Positions 16,816 through 25,272 of a DNA stretch of 64,000 nucleotides are shown one piece after another. The stretch spans positions 1 to 64,000 of the forward strand of contig CAIQCK010000061.1 of the NCBI GenBank assembly GCA_903870275.1, read 5' to 3'. How positions within the stretch are numbered: the stretch's first letter is position 1; each line of letters begins with the position of its first letter. The stretch is from an uncultured bacterium (GTDB taxonomy: Bacteria > Verrucomicrobiota > Verrucomicrobiia > CAIQCK01). The notes beneath the pieces were generated by a model. That model saw only the letters and a program-made list of their open reading frames with translations, was not told where the DNA came from and did no database searches. Both the position numbers and the translations under genes were made by a program.

Positions 16816-18276
16816 CTATTGCGTCAGCCGCTTCGCTTTTGAGCGCCCGCCTTTCCACAAATCGTATTGCGGGTCGGCGTATTGTGCGAAGAAACCGTCG
16901 AGTTGTTTCTGCAACTGTTTCTTCATTGCCGAGTGCTCCGGCCAGTGGATGAGGTTCTCGTGTTCGCCGGCGTCCTTCTTCATGTCGTAAAGCTCATCAG
17001 GGCCGTTTGGGTAGCGAACGATCAACTTCCAATCCTCCGTCCGCACCATCCGCAGGTTTTCGAACTCGTGGAAAATGATGTTGTCCCATGCGATGGACTC
17101 GCCGCTCAGCGCCCGGGCATAACTACGGCCCGGCAGCGGCGGTTTGGACGGCCTCTTCGTTTCCAAGCCCATCCGCGCCAGCGCCGTCGGCAGGAAATCG
17201 TAGTTGCACGTCATCAAATCGCAGGTCGCGCCTGCCGGAATGGCGCCCGGCTGCCGCCAGATGAGCGGAATCATCACCGCCGTCTCGCGCGCCGTGAGCG
17301 GGCGCGTGTGATCGCCCATGCCCCAGAAGCCGCCGTGGCCACCGGCGAGACCCTGGTCGGCCGTGAACACCACGAGCGTGTCGCGGTCGTGGCCGAGCTG
17401 ACGCAGCGTCTCCATCACGCGCCCCACGCCGTCATCGAGACCGCTCATCGCGGCGGCGTAGCTGCGCATGCTGACCAGGTTGTTCATGAAATCGCGATTG
17501 TTCATCAGCCACGGGCTGACCGGCTCGCGCGGAAACGAGTCCATGTTCAGCCGCGCGTAGTAGTCGGTGTGCCGGTTGCGATGGACCTCGCGCATGATTT
17601 TGCCGAGGCCGTAGGGCGCGTTGTAGGCAAGGTAAAGAAAGAACGGTTTCTTGTGGCTCTGTTCCAGGAACTCGACCGCGTGGTCGGTGATCGCGTCGGT
17701 GGTGTATTTCGGTTCCTTGCAGATTTTCCCCTGCCAGATCACCTCGTCGCCGTAGAATGTTTCCGTGCTGCCGGAGTTCTTCGTAAACCAGTAGCGGAAA
17801 CCCTCCTGCGGTTCCGCGAGCGCGCCACCGAGATGCCACTTGCCCGACAGGCCGCACGTATAACCCGCCCGCGACAAAATTTTCGGCAGGCTTGCGAACT
17901 CGCGGATCGCGCACTCGGGTTGGGTTTTCTCCGCCTGCAAGAAACTATGCACGCCGTGCTGCGACGGGATCAGCCCGGTGAGCATCGTTGCCCGTGTCGG
18001 CGAACAAACGCCGTTGACGCTGTAGGCTCGCGTGAACCGCATTCCCTCCGCCGCGAGCCGGTCAATGTTCGGCGTGAGGATTTCCTTGTTGCCGTAGCAA
18101 CCAATCGGCCACGGGCTGAGGTTGTCGCAGAGGATCAAAACCAGATTCGGGATTAACTCTCCCTTCAAGGTGACAACCTTTTCGCTGACCGCCGGTTGGG
18201 TGGCGGTTGGCGGCACAGTGTCGGCGAGCGCCGCGGCGGCAACCAGCAGAAAGAAAAACCACGGTCGCAGTTTCAT
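16816..18276 (-). CDS. Secreted type I sulfatase
   Basis: Predicted 486-residue arylsulfatase-family enzyme. A signal peptide (KLRPWFFFLLVAAAALA) is followed by NLVLILCDNLSPWPIGCYG, the metal-binding opening strand, and CSPTRATMLTG with Cys91 as the predicted formylglycine position. GKWHLGG, near residue 145, and FTADQGLAGGHG, near residue 305, supply further active-site lysine, histidine and aspartates. One usual aspartate of the first DD pair is asparagine (D51-N52), which may affect calcium binding. Maturation would need a formylglycine-generating enzyme, not seen in this window. It fits removal of sulfate from an algal or animal polysaccharide. The AraC-type gene lies 34 bases upstream on the same strand. 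Confidence 0.92.
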   Translation of the reverse strand: MKLRPWFFFLLVAAAALADTVPPTATQPAVSEKVVTLKGELIPNLVLILCDNLSPWPIGCYGNKEILTPNIDRLAAEGMRFTRAYSVNGVCSPTRATMLTGLIPSQHGVHSFLQAEKTQPECAIREFASLPKILSRAGYTCGLSGKWHLGGALAEPQEGFRYWFTKNSGSTETFYGDEVIWQGKICKEPKYTTDAITDHAVEFLEQSHKKPFFLYLAYNAPYGLGKIMREVHRNRHTDYYARLNMDSFPREPVSPWLMNNRDFMNNLVSMRSYAAAMSGLDDGVGRVMETLRQLGHDRDTLVVFTADQGLAGGHGGFWGMGDHTRPLTARETAVMIPLIWRQPGAIPAGATCDLMTCNYDFLPTALARMGLETKRPSKPPLPGRSYARALSGESIAWDNIIFHEFENLRMVRTEDWKLIVRYPNGPDELYDMKKDAGEHENLIHWPEHSAMKKQLQKQLDGFFAQYADPQYDLWKGGRSKAKRLTQ

Positions 18277-18310
18277 CGTTCTTGTTTCCGGGAGGCGCCG
18301 GCCGGAGTGT

Positions 18311-19180
18311 TCACTTGGCCATGTTTGCCGGGTTGATGCGCCGCCGGAATTCGCTCGGCGTTGTGCGCTTCAGGCGCTGGAACTGGCGGTTGAAATTCGA
18401 GAGATTGGCGAAGCCGCAGGCCAGCGCGATGTCGGTGATGCTTTGCTCGGTCTCTGCCAGCAGACGGCAGGCGCGGCCGACGCGCAGCTCGTTCACAAAC
18501 GCCGGGAAGGTCCGCGCCGTGTGCCGCTGGAAAAAACGGCTGAACGCACCTTCGCTCAGGTGCGTCATCCGGGCGGCTTCGCTCAACCGGATGGGCTGGT
18601 CAATGCGCTCGTTGATGAATTTCAGCAGCGCCGCCATGCGCTCTTGGTTGAACGGATTCAGTTCCACCGTGAAGCCGGCGCTGGCGATGGGCCGGACCTC
18701 GCGCGACGCCGCCAACGCTTCCAGCACGGTCAGAAACAGGACCAGCCGGCGCAGCCCGGTCGTGTGCGCCATCTCGCGCATCAAGCCGTCCACCCGGTCG
18801 CGCGTGCGCCCGGTGAACTGGAGTCCCACGGCGGCGCGGCGGAACAGTTGACGGATGGGCGCCATGGCCGGCAGTTTCTGGCAGGCGTCGCCAAGAAAAT
18901 TTTCCTCGAACTGCGCGAGCAGGAAGTGCACGGGAGCCGTGTCGCCGTGCGCATCGTGCTGCCAGATGTGCGGCAGGCGCGCGCCCACGAGCACGAGGTC
19001 GCCGCGGCGCAGCGGCGTGATGTTGTCGCCCACCATGCGGTAGCCGGGGCAGTGCAGCGTCAGGATCAGCTCGTATTCCGGGTGGAAATGCCAGGGGCAC
19101 TCAAACTGGCGGGTGCGGAGCGATTTGAAGGCGAACCCTTCCTCCGAGCCGACAGTGAGTGTTTGAAAAACAAGTTTCAT
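18311..19180 (-). CDS. AraC family transcriptional regulator with cupin-type sensor domain
   Basis: Predicted 289-residue regulator. Residues about 1-150 form the sugar-sensing cupin-like domain (ECPWHFHPEYELILTLH is a typical ligand-pocket strand). Residues about 185-285 hold the two helix-turn-helix motifs: LSEAARMTHLSEGAFSRFF and ITDIALACGFANLSNFNRQF, the latter a near-perfect family signature. It is followed on its strand by the sulfatase and is divergent from the DegT-type aminotransferase, so either could be its target. Confidence 0.93.
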   Translation of the reverse strand: MKLVFQTLTVGSEEGFAFKSLRTRQFECPWHFHPEYELILTLHCPGYRMVGDNITPLRRGDLVLVGARLPHIWQHDAHGDTAPVHFLLAQFEENFLGDACQKLPAMAPIRQLFRRAAVGLQFTGRTRDRVDGLMREMAHTTGLRRLVLFLTVLEALAASREVRPIASAGFTVELNPFNQERMAALLKFINERIDQPIRLSEAARMTHLSEGAFSRFFQRHTARTFPAFVNELRVGRACRLLAETEQSITDIALACGFANLSNFNRQFQRLKRTTPSEFRRRINPANMAK

Positions 19181-19327
19181 TTGCCGTCACAACCGCGTGC
19201 GTCAGAAAAGTATCAGAACCGGTGGTAAAGCGGGTAGCAAAAAACCGGTGGTTCCGCTACATCTTCGGCGACGCTGGGATTGGCGCCGGCTGATTTTGGC
19301 GAACCAACACAAACAGGAGAAAACATT

Positions 19328-20605
19328 ATGAGCACCGACAAACTCGCCATCCGCGGCGGCAAGCCCGCCGTCCAAGACAAACTCCCGCACTGGCCCTCGT
19401 TCGACGAGAGCGCCATCAAGGCCGTCGAGGGAGTCCTCCGCTCCGGCAAGGTGAACTACTGGACCGGCCGCAAGGGCATGGAATTCGAGAAACGCTTCGC
19501 CGAATGGCAGGGCAGCAAGTTTGCCATCAGCACCACCAATGGCACCTCCGCGCTCCACGTCGGCCTCACTGCGCTGGGCATCGGTCCCGGCGACGAGGTT
19601 ATCGTGCCGAGCTACACGTTCATCGCGTCGAGTTTCTCCATTGTCCAGGCCGGCGCCATCCCGCGCTTCGCCGATGTGAACCTCGATGACCACTGCATCA
19701 GCGTCGAGTCTGCCGAGAAGCTCGTCACCGACCGCACGAAGGCCATCATGCCCGTCCACCTCTACGGCAACGTCGCCGACATGGACAAAATCAAGGCCTT
19801 CGCGAAGAAGCACAAGATTTTCGTCATCGAGGACAACGCCGAGGCGTTCGGCGGCGTCTATAAAGGCAAAAAGACCGGCTCCATCGGCGACATCGCCGGC
19901 TGCAGTTTCTGCCAGAGCAAGACCTTTACCACCGGCGGCGAGGGCGGCATGGTCACCACCGACAACGAAGACCTTGCGTGGCTGGCGCGCAGTTTCCGCG
20001 ATCACGGCTACGACGTGAAGGACCGTCTCAACCTGCTGGAACTGGAGCAGAAACTCTCCTACATCCACAACATGGTCGGCTGGAATTACCGTATGACGGA
20101 AATGCAATCCGCCATCGGCCTCGCCGAGCTGGACCGCATGGACACGTGGAACATGCCGCGCCGCCGCCGCAATGCTCACATCATCATGGACGCGATTGCG
20201 AACGAGCCGCTCGTGAAGTTCCGGCCGATTGACACGCCGGAGCGGCAGAACGGCTGGTTTGTCATGGCCTTCTCGCTCGACATCGGGAAGATGCGCTGCA
20301 CTATTGATGAGTTCGTGAAGGCCGCCGGCGCCGAGGGCGCCCCGTGCTGGCGTGTGTTCTGGCCCCAGTGCCACACCGAGGCGGCTTTCAGCAAGCGAAA
20401 CTCCTTCGGCCGCTCCGGCTTCCCGTTCAAGTCGAAGGAATACACCAGCAAGGCGAGCGTGGATTACTCGAAGGTGAAGATTCCGAACGCGCTGTGGCAC
20501 CAGAAGAATACGTTTACCTGCTTTGCCTACCCGACGTTCGAGCCGCATCACTGCGAGCAGATTGGCGCGGCGTTGAAGAAGGTCATCCGGGCATTTGCCA
20601 AATAA
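19328..20605 (+). CDS. DegT/DnrJ/EryC1/StrS family PLP-dependent aminotransferase
   Basis: Predicted 425-residue cytoplasmic enzyme of the sugar aminotransferase family. The ATG at 19328 has AGGAG 9 bases before it. LAIRGGKPAV opens the protein; TTNGTSALHVGLTALGIGPG binds the cofactor phosphate; FVIEDNAEAFGG supplies the aspartate contacting the pyridine ring; CSFCQSKTFTTGGEGGM carries the predicted PLP lysine (Lys198). Family members aminate keto-sugars, but some in oxidoreductase-rich clusters act as dehydratases. The next gene is a Gfo/Idh/MocA oxidoreductase on the same strand, a common pairing in which the oxidoreductase makes the keto-sugar. The substrate is unknown. Confidence 0.9.
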   Translation: MSTDKLAIRGGKPAVQDKLPHWPSFDESAIKAVEGVLRSGKVNYWTGRKGMEFEKRFAEWQGSKFAISTTNGTSALHVGLTALGIGPGDEVIVPSYTFIASSFSIVQAGAIPRFADVNLDDHCISVESAEKLVTDRTKAIMPVHLYGNVADMDKIKAFAKKHKIFVIEDNAEAFGGVYKGKKTGSIGDIAGCSFCQSKTFTTGGEGGMVTTDNEDLAWLARSFRDHGYDVKDRLNLLELEQKLSYIHNMVGWNYRMTEMQSAIGLAELDRMDTWNMPRRRRNAHIIMDAIANEPLVKFRPIDTPERQNGWFVMAFSLDIGKMRCTIDEFVKAAGAEGAPCWRVFWPQCHTEAAFSKRNSFGRSGFPFKSKEYTSKASVDYSKVKIPNALWHQKNTFTCFAYPTFEPHHCEQIGAALKKVIRAFAK

Positions 20606-20619
20606 CTAGTGGGGTTACG

Positions 20620-20706
20620 GAGTGGTGGAGCGTTGGAGCAACAAATCCAGCCTCTGCCACTCCCAACTCCATCATTCCAAAAACTCCAACACTCCACTAC
20701 TCCAAT
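20620..20706. repeat. Inverted pair of octamer arrays (TGGAGTNN / ACTCCANN)
   Basis: The left array at 20620-20640 and the right array at 20666-20706 are imperfect tandem octamers in opposite orientation, so the 100-base intergenic region could fold into a long hairpin. The right arm runs into the start codon of the oxidoreductase gene and replaces any normal ribosome binding site. Confidence 0.7.
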
Positions 20707-21742
20707 GAAAATCAAATGGGGCGTCATCGGTTCCGGCGGCATCGCGCGCCGGCGGACCATTCCCGAGGGAATCATGTCGGCGTCGAACGCCACGCTGGTC
20801 GCGGTTTTCGATCCAAACGCCGAGGCCAACCAGGCCGTGGCGAAACAGTTCAATGTGCGCGCCATCGGCAGCGTGGACGACCTGCTTCGCAGCGACATCG
20901 GCGCCGTTTATATCGCTTCGCCGGCGTCCGCGCATTGCGGCCAGGCCATCGCGTGCTCCAAAGCCGGCAAACATGTCCTGAGCGAGAAGCCGCTCGGCAT
21001 GACCATTGCCGAGGCGAACAAGATGATCGCGGCGTGCAACAAAGCCGGTGTGAAGCTTGGCACGGCGTTCATGATGCGCTTCATGGCCCAGCATCAGGCC
21101 GCGCTGAAACTCATTCGCGATGGCAGGCTCGGCAAGCCGGTCTTCGGTCGCGCGCAACTGTCCTGCTGGTATCCGCCGATGCCCGGCGCGTGGCGGCAGG
21201 ACCCGGCGACGGGCGGCGGCGGCTCGCTGATGGACATGGGCGGCCACTGCATTGACCTGCTGGAGATGTTCTTTGGCAAGGTGCGCGCGGTGAGTTGCTT
21301 CACCAACCGCACGGTTCAGTGCTACGCGAGCGAAGACAGCGCGGTCGCGTCGCTCTTTTTCGAGAACGGCGCTCTCGGCGTGGTGGACACGTTCTTCTGC
21401 ATGCCGGACGAGGCGAGCCAAAACCGGCTCGAACTCTACGGATCGCTGGGCAGCATCCTCGCCAAAGGCACCATCGGTCAGGGCGCGGCCGGGGAGATGA
21501 CCGCGTTCTTGAAAGAAGGCGCCGGCGGCTACGATGCGAAGCAGGCGCGCGCGGCCGACGGCGGCGTGGCCATCGCTCCGCCGCCCATCAACACTTATCG
21601 TGCTGAGATCGAGGAGTTTTCCGCAGCCATTCTGGAGAAACGCGAGCCATCGAACAGCGCGGTTATCGGCATGCAAAGCCAGAAGGTGCTCGCCGCCTGT
21701 TACAAGTCGGCGAAAACCGGCAAGGCTATTCAACTCGGCTGA
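20705..21742 (+). CDS. Gfo/Idh/MocA family oxidoreductase
   Basis: Predicted 345-residue NAD(P)-dependent sugar or cyclitol dehydrogenase. The Rossmann loop is IKWGVIGSGGIARRRTIPEG. SEKPLGMT, near residue 98, contains the conserved active-site lysine of the EKP motif, and GGGSLMDMGGHCIDLLEMF holds the catalytic histidine region. No signal peptide, so cytoplasmic. It follows the aminotransferase by 99 bases filled with octamer repeats, and its start codon has no Shine-Dalgarno sequence. Substrate unknown. Confidence 0.9.
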   Translation: MKIKWGVIGSGGIARRRTIPEGIMSASNATLVAVFDPNAEANQAVAKQFNVRAIGSVDDLLRSDIGAVYIASPASAHCGQAIACSKAGKHVLSEKPLGMTIAEANKMIAACNKAGVKLGTAFMMRFMAQHQAALKLIRDGRLGKPVFGRAQLSCWYPPMPGAWRQDPATGGGGSLMDMGGHCIDLLEMFFGKVRAVSCFTNRTVQCYASEDSAVASLFFENGALGVVDTFFCMPDEASQNRLELYGSLGSILAKGTIGQGAAGEMTAFLKEGAGGYDAKQARAADGGVAIAPPPINTYRAEIEEFSAAILEKREPSNSAVIGMQSQKVLAACYKSAKTGKAIQLG

Positions 21743-21775
21743 AACCGGCGCCGTTGCAAAGTCGAACCGCGCGGT

Positions 21776-22549
21776 TCAATAGCCACCCGTGCCGAGGTTC
21801 GCGGATTTGCCGCCGGTCGTCCCGCCCGCCTTTTCCGCCGCTTCACGACGACGGTATTCGTCGAGCATCGCCGCCGTGGCGGTGGCGCCGCAGCGGCTGA
21901 CGCCGAGATCGCGCACCTTGATGAGGCCATCTAGATCCCGCACGCCGCCGGCGGCCTTGACCTGGACTTTGGCGGAGACGCTGGCCCGCATCAGCGCAAG
22001 ATCGTGCTCCGTCGCGCCTTTGTAGTTGTAGTTGCCGTCCTTTTGCTTCACGAAACCGTAGCCGGTCGAGGTCTTCACCCAATCCGCGCCCGCGCGTTCG
22101 CAAATCTGGCAGAGCTTCACCTTGATTTCGTCGTTCGGCATGAAGTCGTTCTCGAAAATCACCTTCACCTTCGCCCCGCGCGCGTGGGCCTCGTCGCAAA
22201 CGGCTTTCACATCGCGCTCGACATAATCCCAGTCGCCGCCGAGCGCCTTGCCGGCGTTGGCGACCATGTCGATCTCGACGGCGCCATCGCGACAGGCGAG
22301 TTCGGTCTCGTAGCGTTTCGACTCGGTGCAGGAGTTGCCGTGGGGAAAGCCGATGACGCAGCCGACCTTGACGCCGGTGCCACGCAGCAGCTCGGCGGCG
22401 CGCCTGGCGGCATAGGGTTTGATGCAAACGGAGGCGACGCCGTATTTCGCGGCGACCCGGCAGCCGTCTTCGAGGTCCTTGTCGGTCATGGTGGGATGAA
22501 GCAACGAATGATCAATCATCCCGGCGAGTTGTTCGTAGGTGTATTTCAT
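21776..22549 (-). CDS. deoC: Deoxyribose-phosphate aldolase
   Basis: Predicted 257-residue class I aldolase splitting 2-deoxyribose 5-phosphate into glyceraldehyde 3-phosphate and acetaldehyde, the final step of deoxynucleoside breakdown. IDHSLLHPT opens the barrel, VCIKPY and GFPHGNSCTESK follow, EIDMVANAG carries the catalytic aspartate, and ADWVKTSTGYGF holds Lys159, the Schiff-base lysine. Length is normal for the family. The gene lies downstream of the inverted-repeat cassette; one 26-base arm sits 8 bases before its start codon and leaves no ribosome binding site. It is convergent with the oxidoreductase, 33 bases apart. Confidence 0.95.
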   Translation of the reverse strand: MKYTYEQLAGMIDHSLLHPTMTDKDLEDGCRVAAKYGVASVCIKPYAARRAAELLRGTGVKVGCVIGFPHGNSCTESKRYETELACRDGAVEIDMVANAGKALGGDWDYVERDVKAVCDEAHARGAKVKVIFENDFMPNDEIKVKLCQICERAGADWVKTSTGYGFVKQKDGNYNYKGATEHDLALMRASVSAKVQVKAAGGVRDLDGLIKVRDLGVSRCGATATAAMLDEYRRREAAEKAGGTTGGKSANLGTGGY

Positions 22550-22556
22550 AAGAATT

Positions 22557-22582
22557 AACAGGGAAGACGCGAAGGTGCGAAG
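22557..22582. repeat. Left arm of inverted repeat flanking the GxxExxY gene
   Basis: A 26-base sequence beginning AACAGGGAAGACGCGAAGG pairs in inverted orientation with 23064-23089 (25 of 26 identical). A partial third copy, AACAGGGAAG followed by GCGCAAA in inverse orientation, lies near 24024-24040 upstream of the sugar isomerase gene. Confidence 0.85.
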
Positions 22583-22600
22583 TTGAGGAATATGAGGGAA

Positions 22601-23056
22601 TCAGAAGCCGGGGTATTGGAGAGCGGTTTTCTTTGGGAAGTTGAGGACGCGGTGGGTGCCGTTCTTGATGAGGACCTCGTTGAAATTGATCAGCAAGCCG
22701 AGCGGCAAACGCAGGAGTTTGAGATAAGTCACCACTTGTGCCTTATGCACCGGCGCGAGTTCCTCGACGGCCTTCAACTCTATCAACAATTGGCCGCCGA
22801 TCACGATGTCGGCGCGAAATCCGGCCTCGGTGACCTTGTCCTTGTAGTGGAGCGGCACGGCCAGTTGGCGTTGATGCTCGATGCCGCGCAGTTGCAATTC
22901 ATACGAAAAACAGGTTTCGTAAGCAGTCTCCAGCAGACCAGGCCCTAATTCCGAGTGGACTTCAAACGCCACGTCCACCGCTGCTGTCGCCAACCGTTCA
23001 ACATCCTCCGGCACGACAATCCGTTCCGGCTTCGTCCGCATCCTCAGATCGTTCAT
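22601..23056 (-). CDS. GxxExxY family protein (PD-(D/E)XK nuclease-like, function unknown)
   Basis: Predicted 151-residue protein. The family signature is complete: GPGLLETAYETCFSYELQLR contains G-x-x-E-x-x-Y near residue 37, and FRADIVIGGQLLIELKAVE supplies the D...E-x-K core of a PD-(D/E)XK nuclease fold. LLINFNEVLIKNGTHRV is the usual C-terminal segment. The start at 23056 is preferred over an upstream ATG because the extra residues are a translation of the inverted repeat. The repeat next to the start codon ends in GCGAAGGAA, which can serve as ribosome binding site. Biological function of the family is unknown; the repeats suggest it moves as a cassette. Confidence 0.88.
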   Translation of the reverse strand: MNDLRMRTKPERIVVPEDVERLATAAVDVAFEVHSELGPGLLETAYETCFSYELQLRGIEHQRQLAVPLHYKDKVTEAGFRADIVIGGQLLIELKAVEELAPVHKAQVVTYLKLLRLPLGLLINFNEVLIKNGTHRVLNFPKKTALQYPGF

Positions 23057-23063
23057 GCCGTTC

Positions 23064-23089
23064 CTTCGCGCCTTCGCGTCTTCCCTGTT
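23064..23089. repeat. Right arm of inverted repeat flanking the GxxExxY gene
   Basis: Inverse copy of 22557-22582 with one mismatch. It lies 8 bases from the start codon of the GxxExxY gene and 7 bases from the stop codon of the upstream isomerase gene, so the cassette of about 533 bases fits tightly between two genes. Confidence 0.85.
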
Positions 23090-23096
23090 CAAATGC

Positions 23097-24011
23097 TCAT
23101 CCAAAAAACGGTGCCAGCACATTGCGGGCGACTTGGACGGCAGCTTTACGGCCTTCGAGCGTTTTGCCGAACGTGTCGTCCTCGACTTCGATGCAGACGG
23201 GACCGTCGTAGCCGGCATTCATCAGCGCCGCCATGAACTTCGCCCAATCAATGTCTCCGTAGCCGGGGATGCGTGGCTGATGCCATTCCAGCGGATAGGC
23301 GAAGATGCCGACATCGTTGATTCGTTCGCAGCGAATGCGAACATCCTTGGCGTGGAGGTGGAAGAGCTTCTCCTTGAACTCGCGCAGCGGCGAGAGCGGG
23401 TCCATGTGCTGGAGGATGAAATGCGAGGGGTCGTAGTTGAGGCCGAAATTCTCGCTGGAGATGTCGCTGAAGGCGCGCCGCCAGATGACGGGCGTTGTCA
23501 TTAGATTCTTTCCGCCGGGCCATTCGTCGCGCGTAAACAGCATCGGGCAGTTCTCGATGCCGATCCGGATGTCGTGGTCCTCGGCAAAGGCAATCAGCGG
23601 CTTCCAGGTCTTGAGAAAACGCGGCCAGTTGTCGTCCACCGACTTCGTCCAGTCGCGGCCGACGAAGGTGTTGACGTTTTTCAGGCCGAGTTTCTCCGCG
23701 GCAACGATGACCTTCTTGAGATGCTCCACCGCCACCTTCGCGGCGGCCGGATCCGGGTCGAGTGGGTTTGGATAATAGCCGAGGCCGCTGATGCCAACGC
23801 CGTGCCTGGCACAGAGCGCATTGACCTCGTCGGCCTGCGCCTTCGTGAAGCCGTTCGCGTCAATGTGCGTGATGCCGGCGTATTTGCGCTCGGCCTTGCC
23901 GACGGGCCAGCACATGATCTCGACGCACGCGAGGCGTTCCGCGGCGGCGAAGGAGAGAACCTGGTCGAGGTTAAGTTCGGGCAGGATGGCTGAGACGTAT
24001 CCGAGTTTCAT
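23097..24011 (-). CDS. Sugar phosphate isomerase/epimerase (xylose isomerase-like TIM barrel)
   Basis: Predicted 304-residue cytoplasmic enzyme. [19 protein letters not shown] is the first strand and helix; IGIENCPM supplies a metal-binding glutamate; LNYDPSHF the aspartate and histidine; HLHAKDVRI a second histidine; [10 protein letters not shown] the last glutamate. The layout matches the AP-endonuclease-2-like barrel family. It follows a Gfo/Idh/MocA gene by 37 bases, the usual pairing in inositol and sugar catabolic clusters where the oxidoreductase makes a keto intermediate for the isomerase. GAAAGGAAAACC before the ATG can act as ribosome binding site. Confidence 0.88.
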   Translation of the reverse strand: MKLGYVSAILPELNLDQVLSFAAAERLACVEIMCWPVGKAERKYAGITHIDANGFTKAQADEVNALCARHGVGISGLGYYPNPLDPDPAAAKVAVEHLKKVIVAAEKLGLKNVNTFVGRDWTKSVDDNWPRFLKTWKPLIAFAEDHDIRIGIENCPMLFTRDEWPGGKNLMTTPVIWRRAFSDISSENFGLNYDPSHFILQHMDPLSPLREFKEKLFHLHAKDVRIRCERINDVGIFAYPLEWHQPRIPGYGDIDWAKFMAALMNAGYDGPVCIEVEDDTFGKTLEGRKAAVQVARNVLAPFFG

Positions 24012-24048
24012 GGTTTTCCTTTCAGTTTGCGCCTTCCCTGTTCATTTC

Positions 24049-25182
24049 CTAAACTTTCGCCCACTTTCGCGTGTGGTTGCTCTTCATGATCGCCTCGCAC
24101 ACGGCGACTTCCTGGTGGCCGTCTGCCGCGTTGGCAAACAAACTCTCGCCTTTGCCACCGGCGATGGCGGCGTAGATGTTGCGGAAAAGCATTTTGAACG
24201 TGTCGGGGAAACCCTCGACATGGCCGGGCGGATAATCCATGAAGCCGGCCGCGCCGTCGCCGAACGCGGGCGTGGCGCGCACGGCTGTCTCGTTGGCACC
24301 GTCGCGGTTGCCAAAGTGCAGCATCTCCGGCTGCTCCGAGCACCACCACGCGGATTTCTTGCTGCCGTAAATCTCGATGCGAATGCAATTCTTGCGTCCG
24401 GCGGCGACCTGCGAGACGCCGAGGTTGCCGTGCGCGCCGTTGGCGAATCGCAGCAGCACGCTGGCAAAATCCTCGGTTGCGACCTTGTAGGACGCGTAGT
24501 TCATCTTCGCGTCGCTTGCCGCGAAAGTCTGCACCTCGCCGAGCGGACGGCGGCGCGTCTTGTGGAACGTGCCCAGATCGGCGAACACCGACGCGATTTT
24601 CGCGCCGAGAATGAACGAGGCCGTGTCCATCCAGTGCGTGCCGATGTCGGCGACGGCGCGCAGCTTTCCGCCCTCCTGCGGCAGCAGCCGCCAGTTGTAA
24701 TCGATGTCCTTGAACAGCCAGTCCTGCATGTAGGAGCCGTTGACGTGGATGATGTCGCCGAGTTCGCCGCGCGCGACCCTGCGGTGAAGCGCCAGCACGG
24801 CGGGATAAAACCGGACGTTGTAGTTGACGGCGAATACCTTGCCGCTGCCGCGCGCCAGTTTCGCGATCTGCGCCGTCTCGCGCGTGTTCATCGCGAGTGG
24901 TTTTTCGCAGATGACGTGTTTGCCCGCGCGCAACGCCGCCAGCGACATCTCGCAGTGGAACCGGTTTGGGGAGGTGATGTGGACCACGTCCACATTCGGC
25001 GAACGCAGCAACTCGCGATAGTCGCCGAAGGCTTCCGGGATGCCGTATTTGTCAGCCAAGATTTTCACGCGATCCGGCAGGTCGCAGAGCGCCGTCACGT
25101 TCACGCCGAGCCGGCGCAACGCTTCAAGATGAACCGGGCCGATGAAGCCCGTGCCGATGACGCCTGCTTTGATTTTGGTCAT
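24049..25182 (-). CDS. Gfo/Idh/MocA family oxidoreductase
   Basis: Predicted 377-residue NAD(P)-dependent dehydrogenase. IKAGVIGTGFIGPVHLEALR is the Rossmann dinucleotide loop; HVICEKPLAMN has the conserved lysine of the EKP motif; GTHWMDTASFI carries the active-site histidine. The start at 25182 is chosen because upstream in-frame residues have no homology and would overlap the divergent gene; GGAGAC precedes it. First gene of a probable operon with the isomerase, and divergent from the glycyl radical enzyme with only 90 bases between them. Substrate unknown. Confidence 0.92.
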   Translation of the reverse strand: MTKIKAGVIGTGFIGPVHLEALRRLGVNVTALCDLPDRVKILADKYGIPEAFGDYRELLRSPNVDVVHITSPNRFHCEMSLAALRAGKHVICEKPLAMNTRETAQIAKLARGSGKVFAVNYNVRFYPAVLALHRRVARGELGDIIHVNGSYMQDWLFKDIDYNWRLLPQEGGKLRAVADIGTHWMDTASFILGAKIASVFADLGTFHKTRRRPLGEVQTFAASDAKMNYASYKVATEDFASVLLRFANGAHGNLGVSQVAAGRKNCIRIEIYGSKKSAWWCSEQPEMLHFGNRDGANETAVRATPAFGDGAAGFMDYPPGHVEGFPDTFKMLFRNIYAAIAGGKGESLFANAADGHQEVAVCEAIMKSNHTRKWAKV

Positions 25183-25272
25183 GTTTGTCTCCTGGGGCGC
25201 GTGGATTCGTAGCAAGGGATGGACGGCAGCGCAAGGCTCGACAACAGCCCGCTCTGCGGGCAAACTCAGCGC

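Noticed and set aside
21765-21778. Palindrome GAACCGCGCGGTTC as a bidirectional terminator
   Set aside because: No T-run on either side, though it lies between convergent genes; left unassigned.
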